From NCBI RefSeq assembly GCF_016427535.1, contig NZ_JAELXV010000006.1, positions 124,001 through 188,000 on the forward strand: a DNA stretch of 64,000 bases, read 5' to 3'. Each line of letters opens with the position of its first letter. Position 1 is the stretch's first letter. Shown one piece after another: positions 23,893 through 32,434 of this stretch. The notes below the pieces were generated by a model, which ran no database searches, was not told where the DNA came from, and saw only the letters and a program-made list of their open reading frames with translations. A program made the position numbers and the translations under genes. Source of the stretch: Hymenobacter sp. BT559. GTDB lineage: Bacteria; Bacteroidota; Bacteroidia; Cytophagales; Hymenobacteraceae.

Positions 23893-25209
23893 TCACCGCG
23901 CCGCCCGAATGGCCTGCTCCAGTAGCGGGTCGTCGCCGGCCTGCCCTTCGCAGGCTTCGCGGAAGATGTCGGGTACAAAGGCCTCGCGGGGCTGACCGTT
24001 TACTTGCAGAAGTTGCTCTTCGCCTAGGTCAATTTTGGCGTCGCTGAGGTCGAGGTGCTCGTTAAAGAGCGCGCCCAACAGGTCGGCTAGGCCCGAGCCT
24101 GCCGTGCGGATACCTAGCGCGTGGAAGCCCACCAGCAGGCCCTCGCCCATGCTGCCGGTCCAGTGGCCACCAAGCACCACCACCCGGCCGGGGTAGTGCG
24201 GCGCTAGGGGCAGCACATACTCCACAAACTTGCGGGGCACGCCATATTGGCGCTCCTCGCTAGGCACCACGTGTACCTGGTAGGGCTGCTCGCGCCGCAC
24301 AAAGTGCCCCATGATGCCCCGCGCCACGGTAGTGTTGCCGCCGCTGGGCGTGTTGCGAAAGTCGAGCACGAGCACCTTGGCCGCTTGCACCTCTTGCAGC
24401 GCCGCTTGGAAGGCGGCAATCGTCTCGTTGCGCCCCAGCGAGTTATTGAACCGGATGATGGCCGTCGCCCCACGCCGCTCGATGCTGAGCGGCGGGGCTG
24501 CTTGCAGCTGCCGGGCCTGCTCGCCAGGCGAACGTAGCGTGTAGGTGCGGCGCGCGCCACCTGCGGCCAGCGTAAGCTGGCGCGGCTGCTGGCGCAGGCC
24601 GGCCAGGGCAATGGTGATACCCGCATCGAGCTGCGGAGCCGTGAGCTGGGCTAGCGGGCGGCCCATCACGGCCTCCACGGCGGCCTGGGGTGTTTGGCCG
24701 TTGATAGTAATGATTTCGGCGCCAGGCGCAATACCTTGGGCCTGGGCATCGCTGTCGCGGCGCACGTCTACTACCTCAAAGCGTGGGGCGCGGTAGCGGG
24801 CGCACAGGTCGGAGCTGGTGGGCACCACGTTGTAGTCCTGGGCGTCGAGCGGCCCCACTATGAAGTGCGGGTCGGCAAAATTGTGCGCCACCAGTTGCAG
24901 CACGTCGCGGAAAGCTTCCTTGCTCGCCGCTGCCTTAGCCTGCGGCTCGAAATACGCCAGAATGGCCTTGCCATCGATGCCAGGCCGCGTGAGGTAGGCA
25001 TAGTGCAGGCGCAACAGCTCGGCAAACTCAACCCAAGACGCCGCGGCATCAAACGGGGAACGAGCCGGCTGAACCCACAGTGGGTGGGCGGGTTACGGGC
25101 AGCCTGGGGTTGCTAGCCCGCCGACCGCCAGTAACCCCAGGATGCCCGTAGCGGCTAGGGCCGCCAAGTGGTGGAGGAGAATATACCGGTCCTTAGTTTT
25201 GAAGTGCAT
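23893..25209 (-). pseudogene. S41-family peptidase lipoprotein, broken by an in-frame stop
   Basis: The body (373 residues from a TTG at 25014) is an S41 tail-specific protease type protein: a PDZ-like stretch (VRRDSDAQAQGIAPGAEIIT), then the protease domain with LVLDFRNTPSGGNT and the presumed nucleophile Ser in GGHWTGSMGEG. It has no start of its own that fits. In the same frame, 65 codons upstream, the ATG at 25209 opens a lipoprotein signal peptide with lipobox LATPGC, followed by Pro and then TAA at 25093-25095. The codons after the stop (PAHPLWVQPARSPFD) run on without a break into the body. A promoter-like box lies before the ATG. So this reads as one gene with a single nonsense change, unless translation restarts downstream. 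Confidence 0.8.
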
Positions 25210-25223
25210 TTCACAATCTATTG

Positions 25224-25231
25224 CAAATATA
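25224..25231 (-). promoter_or_regulatory. -7 box for the S41 peptidase gene
   Basis: Reads TATATTTG on the minus strand, a full match to TAnnTTTG, 15 bases before the ATG at 25209. It supports that ATG as the original start of the broken S41 gene. Confidence 0.5.
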
Positions 25232-25297
25232 TTTAGCCCGTCATTTATAAACTTTATGTTGACAAGCAATTAGTTACTTCAAATCCGTTAAACTCAG

Positions 25298-26335
25298 CTA
25301 ATCAAAGTTAATTCCACGTTTAATTAACATATCTCTGATTGCCTTATTATTAACTGCATAATCATACAATTCAACATTATATTTATTAATTTCATCTAAA
25401 TACATGTGCAAATCTAATAATATTTCGTCCATTATTTTGCTTTTTGGCAAATACGAATCGAAATAAATTTTTGAAATACCCAAAACGTTATTCAGAAAGC
25501 CTTGTATATCAATCCGTAAATCAACAAATGAATCCTTAACGTTTTCAAAAAAATACTCAATAATATTAAGTATTCTAACAACGGGATGAGGATGCAAATA
25601 TTTCTTTGTATAAAAATCAACTTTACCTATGGGACTAACAGAATCTTTTATTTTAAAGTAAAAAAATATTTTTGTTATAACAATACTGCTCAACCCGAGA
25701 TACATCATACACAAAAACACTTCATCATTAATAACCTTAAACCTTCGCTTTATTTCAAAAACATACTTAAGCACTTCGAACGATGCAAATCTATCTGCAT
25801 CAAACTCCCATGCGTGTTTTTGTATATCAAAGTCAGCTTCATCAAAATTTTCACTCTCATAATAGTCGATTGTGATAGTCGAACTATTAAATTGAAGGAT
25901 ATGTTGAAATTCATGCCCGAAAGTAAATTGAATCGAACAATTCAACATAAAATCACTTATATCAAAATATTTCATGCTGCATAAATCAGCATAAGCATTT
26001 AATATATTCACATCATTAATCAATGCAATCAATATTAATGAAGAAAAATACTTTTCATTGAATATATCCAACATTTTAATTACATATCCACTTGTAATTC
26101 CTATTATATTATACCCTTTTTTACTCCTTGCAAAAGCATTACAATAAAATTTATTACTAATATAAAAATAACAATCTTTCAATTTATATTGAATTGCCTT
26201 ATCAGCGAATAATAACTCAAATTTCTGTTCAAAGTATTTATACTTATTAACTATTTCATCATCCAGACCTTGATAATCGAAAAACTCTTCAATGATACCA
26301 TACTTTACAAGATTTTGCGCAAGCCCTAAGTCCAT
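25298..26335 (-). CDS. Predicted HExxH metalloprotein in an AT-rich island
   Basis: 345 residues, not placed in a named family with certainty. HEFQH at residues 141-145 is a zinc HExxH motif on a hydrophobic helix (FTFGHEFQHILQF), and HAWEFDADRF at 174-183 offers the third ligand Glu177, as in gluzincins of the M48 type. NAFA at 66-69 followed by a strand (YNIIGITSG) also fits that fold. The Lit phage-exclusion peptidases (U49) have a comparable layout, so a defence role is possible but unproven. No signal peptide. The gene and its flanks (25210-26470) are about 30% GC against about 60% around, with AT-ending codons, so it was almost surely acquired. Confidence 0.78.
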   Translation of the reverse strand: MDLGLAQNLVKYGIIEEFFDYQGLDDEIVNKYKYFEQKFELLFADKAIQYKLKDCYFYISNKFYCNAFARSKKGYNIIGITSGYVIKMLDIFNEKYFSSLILIALINDVNILNAYADLCSMKYFDISDFMLNCSIQFTFGHEFQHILQFNSSTITIDYYESENFDEADFDIQKHAWEFDADRFASFEVLKYVFEIKRRFKVINDEVFLCMMYLGLSSIVITKIFFYFKIKDSVSPIGKVDFYTKKYLHPHPVVRILNIIEYFFENVKDSFVDLRIDIQGFLNNVLGISKIYFDSYLPKSKIMDEILLDLHMYLDEINKYNVELYDYAVNNKAIRDMLIKRGINFD

Positions 26336-26528
26336 CTTCTATCTAGTTATGTGATTTTATTTTTCATCATTCTACCATAATTTGTATTATCGCTGATTAC
26401 AAAATCAGTCTTAGCAACAATCATTATACTAATGCAATTACTGCAAGTATAAGCAGCAATTGTGTAGAGCCAAGCAACTGAGGGTTACTAACCTTGTGCC
26501 CAAACCCCATCCATCCCGCCCCTCATCG

Positions 26529-26536
26529 TAAATTTG
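26529..26536 (+). promoter_or_regulatory. -7 box of the flavoprotein gene
   Basis: TAAATTTG, a full match to TAnnTTTG, 37 bases before the ATG at 26573. A -33 TTG at the usual spacing is not obvious; one at 26494 is too far. Confidence 0.4.
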
Positions 26537-26572
26537 CGCTTGCTTAACGGTTAACTCCCGTTCGCCTGCTTT

Positions 26573-28153
26573 ATGAGACAAGAACTAGACCTGGCCCTCA
26601 CCCCTGAGGTAGCCTATGACGAGCTGGCCCGCTACGAGGCCATTCTGGCCGCCGCTGGCCTACGCCCCGGCGAAGCCGATTTTGTTAACATCCGCAAGCG
26701 CTCGCTCGATGCGCGGGGCCGCCGGCCGCTGGTGCGCCTAAAAGTTGATATTTACGACCGCGCCACGCCCGCCCCGGCCCGCGAGCTACTCGGGCCTTGG
26801 TTTGAATACCCAAATGTGAGCCAGGCCCGGCGCCGGGTTATCATTGTGGGCGCGGGGCCGGCTGGTTTGTTTGCGGCGCTGCGCTGCATCGAGCTGGGCA
26901 TCCGACCCATTGTGCTGGAGCGCGGCAAGGACGTGCGCACCCGCCGCCGCGACCTAGCTGCCCTCAACAAAGACCACGTGGTGCACCCCGACTCCAACTA
27001 CTGCTTTGGCGAAGGCGGCGCGGGCACCTACTCCGATGGCAAGCTCTACACCCGCGCCACCAAGCGCGGCGACGTGGGCCGCATCTTGCGGCGGCTGGTG
27101 CAGCACGGCGCCACCCCCGATATCTTGGTCGATGCCCACCCGCACATCGGCACCAACAAGCTGCCCGCCGTGGTACAGAGCCTGCGCGATGCCGTAATCG
27201 AGGCCGGCGGCGAGGTGCGGTTTGAAACGCGAGTGACGGATTTTATCCTTGAAAACAACCGCATGCGCGGCGTGGTAACGCATACCGGCGAGGCCCTGGA
27301 GGCCGAGGCTACCGTGCTGGCCACTGGCCACTCAGCCCGCGACATCTACGAGCTGCTGCACCGGCGCGGCGTGCTCATTGAGGCCAAACCGTTTGCCCTA
27401 GGGGTGCGCGTGGAGCACCCGCAGGCCCTCATCGACCGGGCGCAGTATGGGCGGCCCGAGCGCGGCCTGCTGCCGGCTGCCAGCTACGCGCTGGTGGAGC
27501 AAACCAAGGTGCGCGACGCCCAGCGCGGCGTGTTTTCGTTTTGCATGTGCCCGGGCGGCTTTATTGTGCCGGCGGCCACCGCACCCGGCGAGGTGGTGGT
27601 GAATGGCATGAGCCCCAGCCGCCGCGACTCGCGCTTTGCCAACTCAGGCATCGTGGCGGCCGTGGAGCTGGCCGACATGGACGTGGCCCAGCACGGCGTG
27701 CTGGCCGGCCTGCGCTTGCAGCAGGAAATAGAGCAGCGCGCCTGCCAGCTGGCCGGCAATACGCAGCTGGCCCCCGCCCAGCGACTAGGTGACTTTTTGC
27801 AGAAGAAGCTCTCCCCCACCCTGCTTGAAACCAGCTACCAACCCGGCCTGGTGAGCGTGGAGATGGACGCCGTACTCGGCCCCGCCCTCAGCGAGCGGCT
27901 GCGGCAGGGCTTCCGCGCCTTCGGCCGCAAGATTCCCGATTTCGCCACCAACGCGGCCCAGATTGTGGGCGTCGAGAGCCGCACCTCATCGCCAGTCCGC
28001 ATTCCGCGCGACAACCACCACCTAGGGCACCCCGTGGTGGCCGGCCTCTACCCCTGCGGCGAGGGCGCAGGCTATGCGGGCGGCATCGTGAGCGCGGCCA
28101 TGGACGGCGAGCGCGTGGCCGAGGCCTTATCGCAGATTCGAACGGATTTTTAG
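26573..28153 (+). CDS. FAD-dependent dehydrogenase of the COG2509 type
   Basis: 526 residues. An N-terminal domain of about 85 residues (ELDLALTPEVAYDELARYEA, then FVNIRKRSLDARGR) precedes the FAD-binding Rossmann motif VIIVGAGPAGLFAALR near residue 90. FGEGGAGTYSDGKLYTR, VLATGHSARDIYELLHRRG and, at the end, PCGEGAGYAGGIVSAAMDG complete the pattern of this uncharacterised but widespread flavoprotein family. The electron donor and substrate are unknown. The last residues SQIRTDF and the stop codon are read from the terminal repeat of the element at 28130, so the original C-terminus has been replaced or trimmed. Confidence 0.94.
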   Translation: MRQELDLALTPEVAYDELARYEAILAAAGLRPGEADFVNIRKRSLDARGRRPLVRLKVDIYDRATPAPARELLGPWFEYPNVSQARRRVIIVGAGPAGLFAALRCIELGIRPIVLERGKDVRTRRRDLAALNKDHVVHPDSNYCFGEGGAGTYSDGKLYTRATKRGDVGRILRRLVQHGATPDILVDAHPHIGTNKLPAVVQSLRDAVIEAGGEVRFETRVTDFILENNRMRGVVTHTGEALEAEATVLATGHSARDIYELLHRRGVLIEAKPFALGVRVEHPQALIDRAQYGRPERGLLPAASYALVEQTKVRDAQRGVFSFCMCPGGFIVPAATAPGEVVVNGMSPSRRDSRFANSGIVAAVELADMDVAQHGVLAGLRLQQEIEQRACQLAGNTQLAPAQRLGDFLQKKLSPTLLETSYQPGLVSVEMDAVLGPALSERLRQGFRAFGRKIPDFATNAAQIVGVESRTSSPVRIPRDNHHLGHPVVAGLYPCGEGAGYAGGIVSAAMDGERVAEALSQIRTDF

Positions 28154-28394
28154 GATTTAACGGATACGCTTGACTGCGCCAAGCTGACTAAACGGGTGGA
28201 GCTGGATGGCCAATACCTACCACCTGCAACCGTCTGTCTCGACCTGCCTTACGTAAACTCTATCTGCTCAATCACTGATAAACGCCTGCTTGAATGGCAC
28301 GAGTTTAAGGCCCTTGCGTAAACACTATCTACATAATCAGCTTGGCGCAGCCAAGCGTATCTGTTAAATCCTAAAAATCCGTTCGAATCTGCGA
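28130..28394. mobile_element. MITE-like element with 58-bp inverted ends
   Basis: Bases 28130-28187 and 28337-28394 are inverted repeats that match in 56 of 58 positions (outer end TCGCAGATTCGAACGGATTT). The 149 bases between hold no convincing gene. The left end supplies the last codons and stop of the flavoprotein gene; the last base of the right end is the A of the ATG of the next gene. A single diverged end lies before kduI at 6375-6432. The lack of a transposase and the short length fit a non-autonomous element or a very large hairpin repeat. Confidence 0.75.
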
Positions 28395-28756
28395 TGAAGA
28401 CTTTAGTTCTTGGTGCTACTGATAATCCCGACCGCTACGCCTACCGGGCCGTGCACGCCCTCAAGCGCCACGGCCACGAAGTGGTGCCCGTGGGCATCCG
28501 CAAAGGGCAGGTAGCCGGCATTGATATCCGCCTCGACCGGCCCCAAGAAGCGGGTATTGACACCGTAACGCTCTACGTGGGCCCGCAAAACCAACCCGGT
28601 TGGTACGATTACATCTTAGGCCTCAAGCCGCGGCGTATCATCTTCAACCCCGGCACCGAAAACCCCGAGCTGGAGCAGAAAGCCCAGGCCGCCGGTATCC
28701 AGACCGAGGAAGCCTGCACGCTGGTAATGCTGAGCGTGGGCCAGTACGAGAAGTAA
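28394..28756 (+). CDS. CoA-binding protein (YccU-like)
   Basis: 120 residues, a single Rossmann-like CoA-binding domain, as in E. coli YccU. It starts with the typical LVLGATDNPDRYAYRAVHAL and KRHGHEVVPVGIR, goes on with TVTLYVGPQNQPGWYDYIL, and ends with RRIIFNPGTENPELEQKAQA and EEACTLVMLSVGQY. The Gly-rich turn that holds the CoA pyrophosphate is present at the N-terminus. The physiological role of the family is not settled. Its ATG overlaps the end of the inverted-repeat element, so its leader and perhaps promoter lie in that element. Confidence 0.92.
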   Translation: MKTLVLGATDNPDRYAYRAVHALKRHGHEVVPVGIRKGQVAGIDIRLDRPQEAGIDTVTLYVGPQNQPGWYDYILGLKPRRIIFNPGTENPELEQKAQAAGIQTEEACTLVMLSVGQYEK

Positions 28757-28810
28757 GCCCCCAGGTCTCCTTCTTGTGCCCCTTGGGTATGGCGGGCCGC
28801 TAAAACGCCG

Positions 28811-28865
28811 AAAGGCCCCGGCTGCGCGTTGGTAGTGCTACCAACGTGCGGCCGGGGCCTTTTTA
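28811..28865. terminator. Bidirectional terminator
   Basis: AAAGGCCCCGGCTGCGCGTT at 28811 pairs with the bases ending GCGGCCGGGGCCTTTTT at 28865, around a four-base loop. It lies between the convergent CoA-binding and subtilisin genes. Confidence 0.85.
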
Positions 28866-28881
28866 TGTGGTTCCCTGAGCT

Positions 28882-30402
28882 TTAGTTAGCCTGCGACACG
28901 GCGCGGAGCGCATTGACGCGGCCGTAGCCGTAGTACGGGTCGCGGCCCGGCTTGCCCAGGTCGTTAGCCGAGGCGCGCAGGGCAGCCTCCACGCGGGAGG
29001 GGTCCATGTCGCCACCGTTTTTGCCGATGATGAGGGCAGCCACGCCCGTGGCGTGCGGCGCGGCCATGCTGGTGCCCGCCATCCAGGTGTAGCCACCCTG
29101 GACAACGCCTCCTACCGTGGACACGCGACCGGTGCTTAGCACCATGTCGAGGGCCCACACGTATTGCCGCACGCCGGCAATGGTCGCAATCTCATTGCCG
29201 GGGTAGGCAAAGTCGCCGCCGGGCGCAGCAAAGGTGATGGCCGGCGTGCCGTAGTTGGAGTACGAGGCAAAGCGGTCCAGATTGGTGGTGCGCGGCGCCA
29301 GGGCCCAGCCGCTGGGCCCCGTGGCCGAGATGGAGATAACGCCCGTGGCATCGGCCGGAATGTGCACTACCGACTGGTCCCGGTTGCCGTTGTTGGCGTC
29401 GTTGCCGGCCGAGGCAATCAGCGTTACGCCATTTTTGGTGGCGTAGCTGGTGGCCTTGCTCAGGGCTACTAGCAGCTCCTGGGTGGCTTTGGTGTCGTTT
29501 ATCACGTTGCCGGCATCATCGAGGTACTTGCCATTGCGCGGTACAGCAGCCCCTAGGCTCATGTTGATGACATCGGCGCGCTGCTGCGTGGCGTAGATTA
29601 TGCCCTGGATGAGCCAGGAGAAGGAGCCCGAACCACCATCGCCCAGCACCTTCACCAGCAGTAGCTTAGCCCTGGGCGCAATGCCGATAACGCCAATATT
29701 GTTATCAACCGCGGCAATGGTGCCGGCCGTGTGCGTGCCGTGGCTAGAGCCCGCGCCCACAAACTGGGCCGGCTCGCCGGGCACAAACGACCTGCTGCCC
29801 ACGATGTTACCTGCCAGGTCGGGATGCTGGAGCTCGAAGCCGCCGTCTAGGTCGGCTACCAATACGCCCTGGCCTTGGTTGCCTGTATTCCAGGCGGCCG
29901 GGGCCTGAATGGCCGTGGCACCCCACTGCAAGGGCAGGAAGGGGTTGCTGTCGCCGGTGCTCGGGGGGTTCACGTTGTCGGCCAGCGCTTCCAGTGTGCG
30001 GTTGGGCTGCGGCTCAAAGCCCTGATATGTGAAGTCGTGCACCACCGAGCGCACGCCCGCAATCTTGGCGGCCTTAGCGGCAAAGTCGGGGTCGTCGGAG
30101 GTGGCAACGGCTAAGCCTGCTTCGCGCAGCTGGTTTGTTACCTGGCCATTGGCGGCCGTAGTCTGGGCTTCTATATTGGCGGGCAGCTGGTCGCCGGAAG
30201 CAATGATGATATATTGCTTGGCGCGCATCACAAAGCCCGGCGTGGCCTGGGCGCTCCGCAGCGCGGCGCTGCTAAGGCTGGCATCGACACTATCGCCGAG
30301 GCTGCTCGCGGGCGATGGGTTCTCCTTGGTGCATCCCCAGGCGCTGAGCAAGCCCAGGCCCAGCAGGGGTAGAAACCGGCGTAAAGGAAACTTTTGATTC
30401 AT
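28882..30402 (-). CDS. Subtilisin-like S8 serine peptidase, lipoprotein
   Basis: 506 residues from the ATG at 30402 (MNQKFPLRRFLPLLGLG); this start gives a lipoprotein signal with Cys24 in LSAWGCTKE. An inhibitor-I9-like propeptide follows (IIASGDQLPANIEAQ, VRSVVHDFTYQG). The catalytic triad is complete: Asp in VADLDGGFELQHPDL, His in SSHGTHTAGTIAA and Ser in GTSMAAPHATGVAAL, with Asn of the oxyanion hole in IASAGNDANNGN. It should be an exported, lipid-anchored protease that matures by self-cleavage. The end VNALRAVSQ is the normal end of an S8 domain; no sorting domain follows. Confidence 0.96.
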   Translation of the reverse strand: MNQKFPLRRFLPLLGLGLLSAWGCTKENPSPASSLGDSVDASLSSAALRSAQATPGFVMRAKQYIIIASGDQLPANIEAQTTAANGQVTNQLREAGLAVATSDDPDFAAKAAKIAGVRSVVHDFTYQGFEPQPNRTLEALADNVNPPSTGDSNPFLPLQWGATAIQAPAAWNTGNQGQGVLVADLDGGFELQHPDLAGNIVGSRSFVPGEPAQFVGAGSSHGTHTAGTIAAVDNNIGVIGIAPRAKLLLVKVLGDGGSGSFSWLIQGIIYATQQRADVINMSLGAAVPRNGKYLDDAGNVINDTKATQELLVALSKATSYATKNGVTLIASAGNDANNGNRDQSVVHIPADATGVISISATGPSGWALAPRTTNLDRFASYSNYGTPAITFAAPGGDFAYPGNEIATIAGVRQYVWALDMVLSTGRVSTVGGVVQGGYTWMAGTSMAAPHATGVAALIIGKNGGDMDPSRVEAALRASANDLGKPGRDPYYGYGRVNALRAVSQAN

Positions 30403-30985
30403 ACTAGGAAAAGAAAGGATGTGAAGTAGCTGATGGCCACTATTCTTAGCAGGGCCAGTAGCCAAATCTAATGAGTGCATTCTTAGCAGTTCACATTTTA
30501 ATCATATAAAAAGACATTTTTTTCTTTTAAATATTAATAATATACTTTATTATATCATATTCATAGCACCACGCTATTTATTAGCATATTTCTTACTATA
30601 AGCCGCTTGCTGCTGCAACGGCTTCGTTAAGCTTTGCACCGGAGTACCCGCATCTTTTTTTGCCAGCTACTGCCACGCCTCTTCGCCTTTGCCTAGGTTA
30701 CCTAGTAGCTACCTGCGAGGAGCACACGCCATAAGTCGCCTACCAAATATTTGGCTTATAGTGCTCTATCAATCCTTTATTCACCCTACAGCTGTTGAAT
30801 TTAAGAGCATTGTGCGGGCTCCGCGAAGTAGTGCTGCCGCTTCGTTGAACAGTTCTACTAGTGCAGTAGCGCTGCTATGCGGGGCTGGGCACTACAGCCA
30901 GGATAGGCTTCTGAAAGGGCAGACACTTTTTAAGACTGCCGGAAACCCGCTACTTTTAAGCGACTACCCACCAGACTTGCTTTAG
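30403..30985. other. Gene-free gap of about 580 bases
   Basis: The part next to the subtilisin gene (30490-30600) is AT-rich and probably holds its promoter on the minus strand. A 98-codon frame at 30689-30985 ends at the base before the next ATG, but its composition (Ser, Ala, Leu and Pro without pattern) and codon use are unlike a real protein. I see no hairpin or RNA gene that I could name. Confidence 0.5.
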
Positions 30986-32419
30986 ATGACTAAATTTTAC
31001 CTCCTAGGGCTGCTCGGCACTGGGCTGCTGGCCTTCCGGCCTACGCCGCCAGCCGAGCCCCTCAAGACCCAAGCCATGCAGGAGCTACAGGCACACTACG
31101 CCGACTACCGACAGCTGGCCCAGCGCATCTGGGGCTTTGCCGAGCTAGGCTACAAGGAAACCCAGAGCTCGGCGCTGCTGCAAAAGACGCTACGCGACCA
31201 CGGCTTTACAGTGCAGGCGGGGGTAGCAGGTATCCCGACGGCCTTTGTGGCTACCTACGGCAGCGGCCAGCCCGTGATTGGGGTGCTGGCCGAATACGAC
31301 GCGCTGCCGGGCCTGGCCCAGCAAGCAGTAGCCACCAAAACACCCATTGCCGGCCAAGATGCAGGCCACGGCTGCGGCCACAACCTGTTTGGTACGGCCA
31401 GCGTGGCCACCGGCCTAGAGCTGCAAAAGCTATTGAAGGAAGGCAAGCTGCACGGCACCGTGAAGGTGTATGGCTGCCCAGCCGAGGAAGGCGGCAGCGG
31501 CAAGGTGTACATGGTGCGTGAGGGCCTCTTCAACGGCGTAGATGCGGTAGTGCACTGGCACCCCAGCAATAACAACGCCGCTATGACCGGCCAATACATC
31601 GCCAATAAGTCGACCAAATTTCGGTTTCACGGCGTGGCGGCGCACGCGGCGGCCTCGCCCGAGCGCGGGCGCAGCGCCCTCGACGGCGTGGAGGCCATGG
31701 ACCACATGGTGAACATGATGCGCGAGCACGTGCCCCAAGAAACGCGCATTCACTACGTTATTACGAGCGGCGGCAAGGCGCCCAATGTGGTGCCCGACTA
31801 CGCCGAGGTGTACTACTACGTGCGCCACCCCAACCGGGCGGTGGTGCAGGCCGTGTTTGAGCGCGTGGCCAAAGCCGCCGAGGGGGCTGCCCTAGGTACC
31901 GGCACCACCGTGGACTACGAGGTAATCGGGGGCACCCACGAGTTACTGCTCAACGAAACCCTGGCCCACGCCCTCCAAACCAACCTAGAGCAAGTAGGTG
32001 GCGTGAGCTATACGCCAGAAGAAACGGCGTTTGGCCAGCAGATTCAGGCTTCGTTTGGGGCGCCCGCGCCGCCCGTGGCCGAAGCCGCCCAAATAGGCCC
32101 CTACCAGCCGCGCGATGGCGGCGGCAGCAGCGACGTGGGCGACGTCAGCTACGTAGTGCCTACCGTGGGCCTTACGGCTGCTACCTGGGTGCCCGGCACG
32201 CCCGCCCACAGCTGGCAGGCGGTGGCATGCAGCGGCAAGGAAATCGGTACCAAGGGCATGATGGTAGCCGCCAAAACCATGACGCTCACTGCTATCGACC
32301 TTTTCACCCAGCCCGACCTGCTGGCCAAAGCCAAGGCCGAGCTTAAGCAGAAGGTGGGCGGCTACGCATATAAGCCTTTGCTCGGCGACCGCAAACCGGC
32401 CCTCAACTACCGCGACTAA
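30986..32419 (+). CDS. M20-family amidohydrolase (AbgB-like), exported
   Basis: 477 residues with a likely signal peptide (MTKFYLLGLLGTGLLAF). The two-zinc M20 site is visible: GVLAEYDALPGL, GHGCGHNLFG and GCPAEEGGSGK, with the dimerisation domain between about residues 205 and 320 (FHGVAAHAAASPERGRSALD, NVVPDYAEVYYYVR). DVGDVSYVVPTVGL carries the last part of the active site. AbgB-like members remove acyl or glutamyl groups from aromatic amides; the true substrate here is unknown. The deformylase-like gene follows after 15 bases on the same strand, so both may be transcribed together. Confidence 0.95.
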   Translation: MTKFYLLGLLGTGLLAFRPTPPAEPLKTQAMQELQAHYADYRQLAQRIWGFAELGYKETQSSALLQKTLRDHGFTVQAGVAGIPTAFVATYGSGQPVIGVLAEYDALPGLAQQAVATKTPIAGQDAGHGCGHNLFGTASVATGLELQKLLKEGKLHGTVKVYGCPAEEGGSGKVYMVREGLFNGVDAVVHWHPSNNNAAMTGQYIANKSTKFRFHGVAAHAAASPERGRSALDGVEAMDHMVNMMREHVPQETRIHYVITSGGKAPNVVPDYAEVYYYVRHPNRAVVQAVFERVAKAAEGAALGTGTTVDYEVIGGTHELLLNETLAHALQTNLEQVGGVSYTPEETAFGQQIQASFGAPAPPVAEAAQIGPYQPRDGGGSSDVGDVSYVVPTVGLTAATWVPGTPAHSWQAVACSGKEIGTKGMMVAAKTMTLTAIDLFTQPDLLAKAKAELKQKVGGYAYKPLLGDRKPALNYRD

Positions 32420-32434
32420 CAAGCGTGTTTTCGT

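Noticed and set aside
25210..26470. AT-rich island as part of a prophage or integrative element
   Set aside because: Only one gene, with no integrase, transposase, tRNA target or flanking direct repeats that I could see.
28370..28394. GTTCGAATC inside the inverted-repeat element, like the T-arm of a tRNA
   Set aside because: No acceptor stem, D-arm or anticodon arm can be built around it; it belongs to the terminal repeat.
30689..30985. A 98-codon open frame ending at the base before the M20 gene
   Set aside because: Residue composition is random-looking, codon use is unlike the neighbours, and no family or signal is seen.
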